Shown here piece after piece: positions 5,627 to 7,171 of a stretch of 7,171 bases of DNA. Origin of the DNA: CAZMCC01 sp964564695 (lineage in GTDB: Bacteria; Planctomycetota; Phycisphaerae; Phycisphaerales; UBA1924); assembly GCA_964564695.1 (NCBI GenBank), contig CAZMCC010000138.1, forward strand, positions 1-7,171, given 5' to 3'. Position numbers and translations under genes: made by a program. The stretch's first letter is position 1. Every line of letters begins with the position of its first letter. A model generated the notes under the pieces. That model ran no database searches. It had not been told where the DNA came from and saw only the letters and a list, made by a program, of their open reading frames with translations.

Positions 5627-5987
5627 TCGCTCGGACCCATCCAGGGACCCGGCATACCTGCTCGACATGCTGACGGCGGCACGCGCGGTTCAGCAGTTCA
5701 TCCGCGGCAAAGTGGCGGCGGACGTCGGGAACGACCTGCTGCTTCGCTCCGGCATAGAGCGGCAAATCGAGATCATCGGCGAGGCGGCAAGCGGAGTATC
5801 CGCGCCCACTCGTGACAAACACCCGGAGATCGCGTGGCGAGCGATCATCGCCCAGCGCCACCGGTTGGCACACGACTACGGTAGCATCCGGCTTGACCTG
5901 CTGTGGGAGGTCGCGTCGGTGCATGTGCCCGCCCTCATCGAGCAGTTGGATCCGGTTGTGCGCCGGTTGCAAACGCCGGAAGCATGA
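5616..5987 (+). CDS. hepT: HepT-like toxin (DUF86, HEPN RNase)
   Basis: The product is a 123-residue, mainly helical HEPN protein of the HepT/DUF86 family. The family motif R-X4-H-X-Y is intact as Arg81, His86 and Tyr88 (RHRLAHDY). Arg and His are the RNase site in characterised toxins, and the Tyr is the residue AMPylated by MntA. The residue after Arg is His rather than the common Asn. Other family features are the ERQIEIIGEAA helix at 48-58 and PEIAWRAIIAQ at 70-80. I chose the ATG at 5616 because it overlaps the antitoxin stop by 11 nt and begins just before the conserved RDPAYLLDML helix; upstream ATG 5538 would add 26 residues inside mntA. No strong ribosome site is seen, so translation is likely coupled to mntA. 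Composition is more AT-rich than in the housekeeping neighbours. Confidence 0.9.
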   Translation: MPRDRSDPSRDPAYLLDMLTAARAVQQFIRGKVAADVGNDLLLRSGIERQIEIIGEAASGVSAPTRDKHPEIAWRAIIAQRHRLAHDYGSIRLDLLWEVASVHVPALIEQLDPVVRRLQTPEA

Positions 5988-6058
5988 AAGGCCAGGCACC
6001 GTGTGGAGTTGTCGCGGCATCAGCCCAGGCAGCTCGGTCCGCTTACGGTGGTCGAACC

Positions 6059-7033
6059 TCAATAATTCGGCGTCGGCGCCCTGAACTGCCCCATATCAAT
6101 CCCCTTGAAGTACGCGATCGTCTTCGCCAGACCGTCCTTCAGCGCCACCGTCGGCTCCCACTTCAGGTGCTTCTTCGCCAGCGTGATGTCCGGCTGGCGC
6201 TGCTTGGGGTCGTCCTGCGGCATTGGCCGGAACGCGAGCTTCGACTTCGAGCCCGTCATCTCGATGATCATCTCGGCGAGCTGCTTCATGCTGAACTCGG
6301 TCGGGTTGCCGATGTTCACCGGGCCGATGAAGTCGTCCGGCCCGTTCATGAGCGCCATGATGCCCGTGATGAGGTCATCCACATAGCAGAACGAGCGCGA
6401 CTGTTTGCCGTCGCCGTACAGCGTGATGTCTTCGTTGCGGATCGCCTGCCGGATGAAGTTCGACACCACCCGCCCGTCATACGGGTGCATACGCGGCCCG
6501 TACGTGTTGAAGATCCGCACCACGCGGATGTTGAGCTTGTTGCTCCGGTGATAATCAAAGAACAGCGTCTCCGCCGCCCGCTTGCCCTCGTCATAGCACG
6601 CCCGCGGCCCGATCGGGTTCACGCTCCCGCGATAGCTCTCGGGCTGCGGGTGCACGTCCGGATCGCCGTAGACCTCGCTCGTCGAGAACTGCAGAATCTT
6701 CGCACGGCAGCGCTTCGCCATCCCCAGCATGTTGATCGCCCCGAGCACCGACGTCTTCATCGTCTTGATCGGGTTGTACTGGTAGTGCCCGGGCGCCGCC
6801 GGGCACGCGGCGTTGTACACCTCGTCCACCTCGAGCCAGATCGGGTGCGTCACGTCGTGCCGGATCAGCTCGAAGTTCGGCTTCCCAAGCAGGTGCGAAA
6901 CATTCGTCTTCTGGCTCGTGAAGAAGTTGTCCAGGCAGATGACGTCATGCCCCTGGGCCACGAGCCGCTCGCAGAGGTGCGACCCGAGAAAGCCGGCGCC
7001 GCCGGTGACGAGGATGCGCTGGATCTGGGACAC
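6059..7033 (-). CDS. uxs: UDP-glucuronate decarboxylase (UDP-xylose synthase)
   Basis: The enzyme oxidises and decarboxylates UDP-glucuronate to UDP-xylose with tightly bound NAD, supplying xylose for surface polysaccharide or glycan. The 324-residue chain is an extended short-chain dehydrogenase: TGGAGFLG (10-17) binds NAD, Asp35 in LDNFFTS contacts the adenosine ribose, STSEVYG (117-123) supplies Thr118 and Glu120, and Tyr147-x3-Lys151 is the catalytic pair. The segments GPRMHPYDGRVVSNF and YGDGKQSRSFCYVDDL set UDP-xylose synthases apart from dTDP-glucose dehydratases and GalE epimerases. Start choice: GTG codons at 7084, 7042 and 7033 are in frame; 7033 has GGAGA nine bases upstream and gives the usual short lead into RILVTGG. 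The 71 nt to the convergent hepT contain no convincing terminator. No UDP-glucose dehydrogenase gene is nearby. Confidence 0.93.
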   Translation of the reverse strand: MSQIQRILVTGGAGFLGSHLCERLVAQGHDVICLDNFFTSQKTNVSHLLGKPNFELIRHDVTHPIWLEVDEVYNAACPAAPGHYQYNPIKTMKTSVLGAINMLGMAKRCRAKILQFSTSEVYGDPDVHPQPESYRGSVNPIGPRACYDEGKRAAETLFFDYHRSNKLNIRVVRIFNTYGPRMHPYDGRVVSNFIRQAIRNEDITLYGDGKQSRSFCYVDDLITGIMALMNGPDDFIGPVNIGNPTEFSMKQLAEMIIEMTGSKSKLAFRPMPQDDPKQRQPDITLAKKHLKWEPTVALKDGLAKTIAYFKGIDMGQFRAPTPNY

Positions 7034-7042
7034 GTGTGACAC

Positions 7043-7047
7043 TCTCC
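7043..7047 (-). promoter_or_regulatory. Ribosome binding site of uxs
   Basis: GGAGA on the - strand, nine bases before GTG 7033. It decides between three possible GTG starts. The other two, at 7042 and 7084, lie too close to it or upstream of it. The remaining 7048-7171 shows no promoter that I can support. Confidence 0.6.
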
Positions 7048-7171
7048 GAGTAATGCCGGCGCTCAAGGCGTGCCGGGCGTTCACGGTAGGCCGAGCGCGG
7101 AGGACCCCCCCTGACGGCCGGGGATCGTTGCATTACCGCTTGGGCCGCTCGCGCGCGACCTCGGCTGCTGG

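Noticed and set aside
6036..6060. GGTTCGAC on the - strand, like a tRNA T-loop
   Set aside because: No matching T-stem, acceptor stem or anticodon arm could be built around it.
5903..7039. A 378-codon + frame opposite uxs
   Set aside because: Arg/His/Leu-rich shadow of uxs with no motifs; uxs has complete NAD-binding and catalytic signatures.
7133..7171. Possible 3' end of another - strand gene: 12 codons ending in RERPKR and TAA
   Set aside because: Only 12 codons and no family recognisable; other frames are also open at the edge, so it cannot be supported.
1..7171. CRISPR array, insertion sequence or prophage
   Set aside because: No regularly spaced direct repeats, transposase or phage genes are present in any frame.

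Overview
The window looks like a piece of a very GC-rich chromosome from a planctomycete, most likely class Phycisphaerae. The reasons are a DUF1800/DUF1501 gene pair followed by an exported protein with a C-terminal double dockerin-like EF-hand module ending in Gly-Cys-Gly, plus the almost uniform G/C third codon positions. This placement comes from recognising protein families; no search was run.

Left part (1-2509, + strand): the last 26 codons of a probable DUF1800 protein, a 138-nt C-rich gap holding a perfect 9-bp hairpin, a Tat-exported DUF1501 protein, and, overlapping it by ATGA, a secreted beta-rich protein with the dockerin-like tail. The three genes read as one cell-envelope or secretion operon of unknown biochemical function.

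Middle (2510-5264): a pair of inverted REP-like palindromes fills the gap before pyrC (class I dihydroorotase, de novo pyrimidine synthesis). pyrC converges on lgt (prolipoprotein diacylglyceryl transferase, first step of lipoprotein maturation, - strand). The 176 nt between them hold several hairpins, and the 3' end of lgt appears to run through another repeat-like motif. These are unlinked housekeeping genes.

Right part (5265-7171): a 53-nt divergent promoter region separates lgt from a two-gene MntA-HepT toxin-antitoxin module (+ strand, genes overlapping by 11 nt). The module has clearly more A/T third positions than its neighbours and is probably acquired. It converges, across 71 nt in which I see no convincing terminator, on a UDP-glucuronate decarboxylase gene (UDP-xylose synthase, - strand) with a well-placed GGAGA ribosome binding site and a GTG start. 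In the last 138 nt (7034-7171), apart from that ribosome binding site, I see nothing I can support.

The points most worth following are the inverted palindrome pair whose stems differ by a compensated base-pair change, a recurring TANNNT motif 6-7 nt before the start codon of the three genes that lack a Shine-Dalgarno sequence (possible leaderless transcription), and the DUF1800-DUF1501-dockerin operon.
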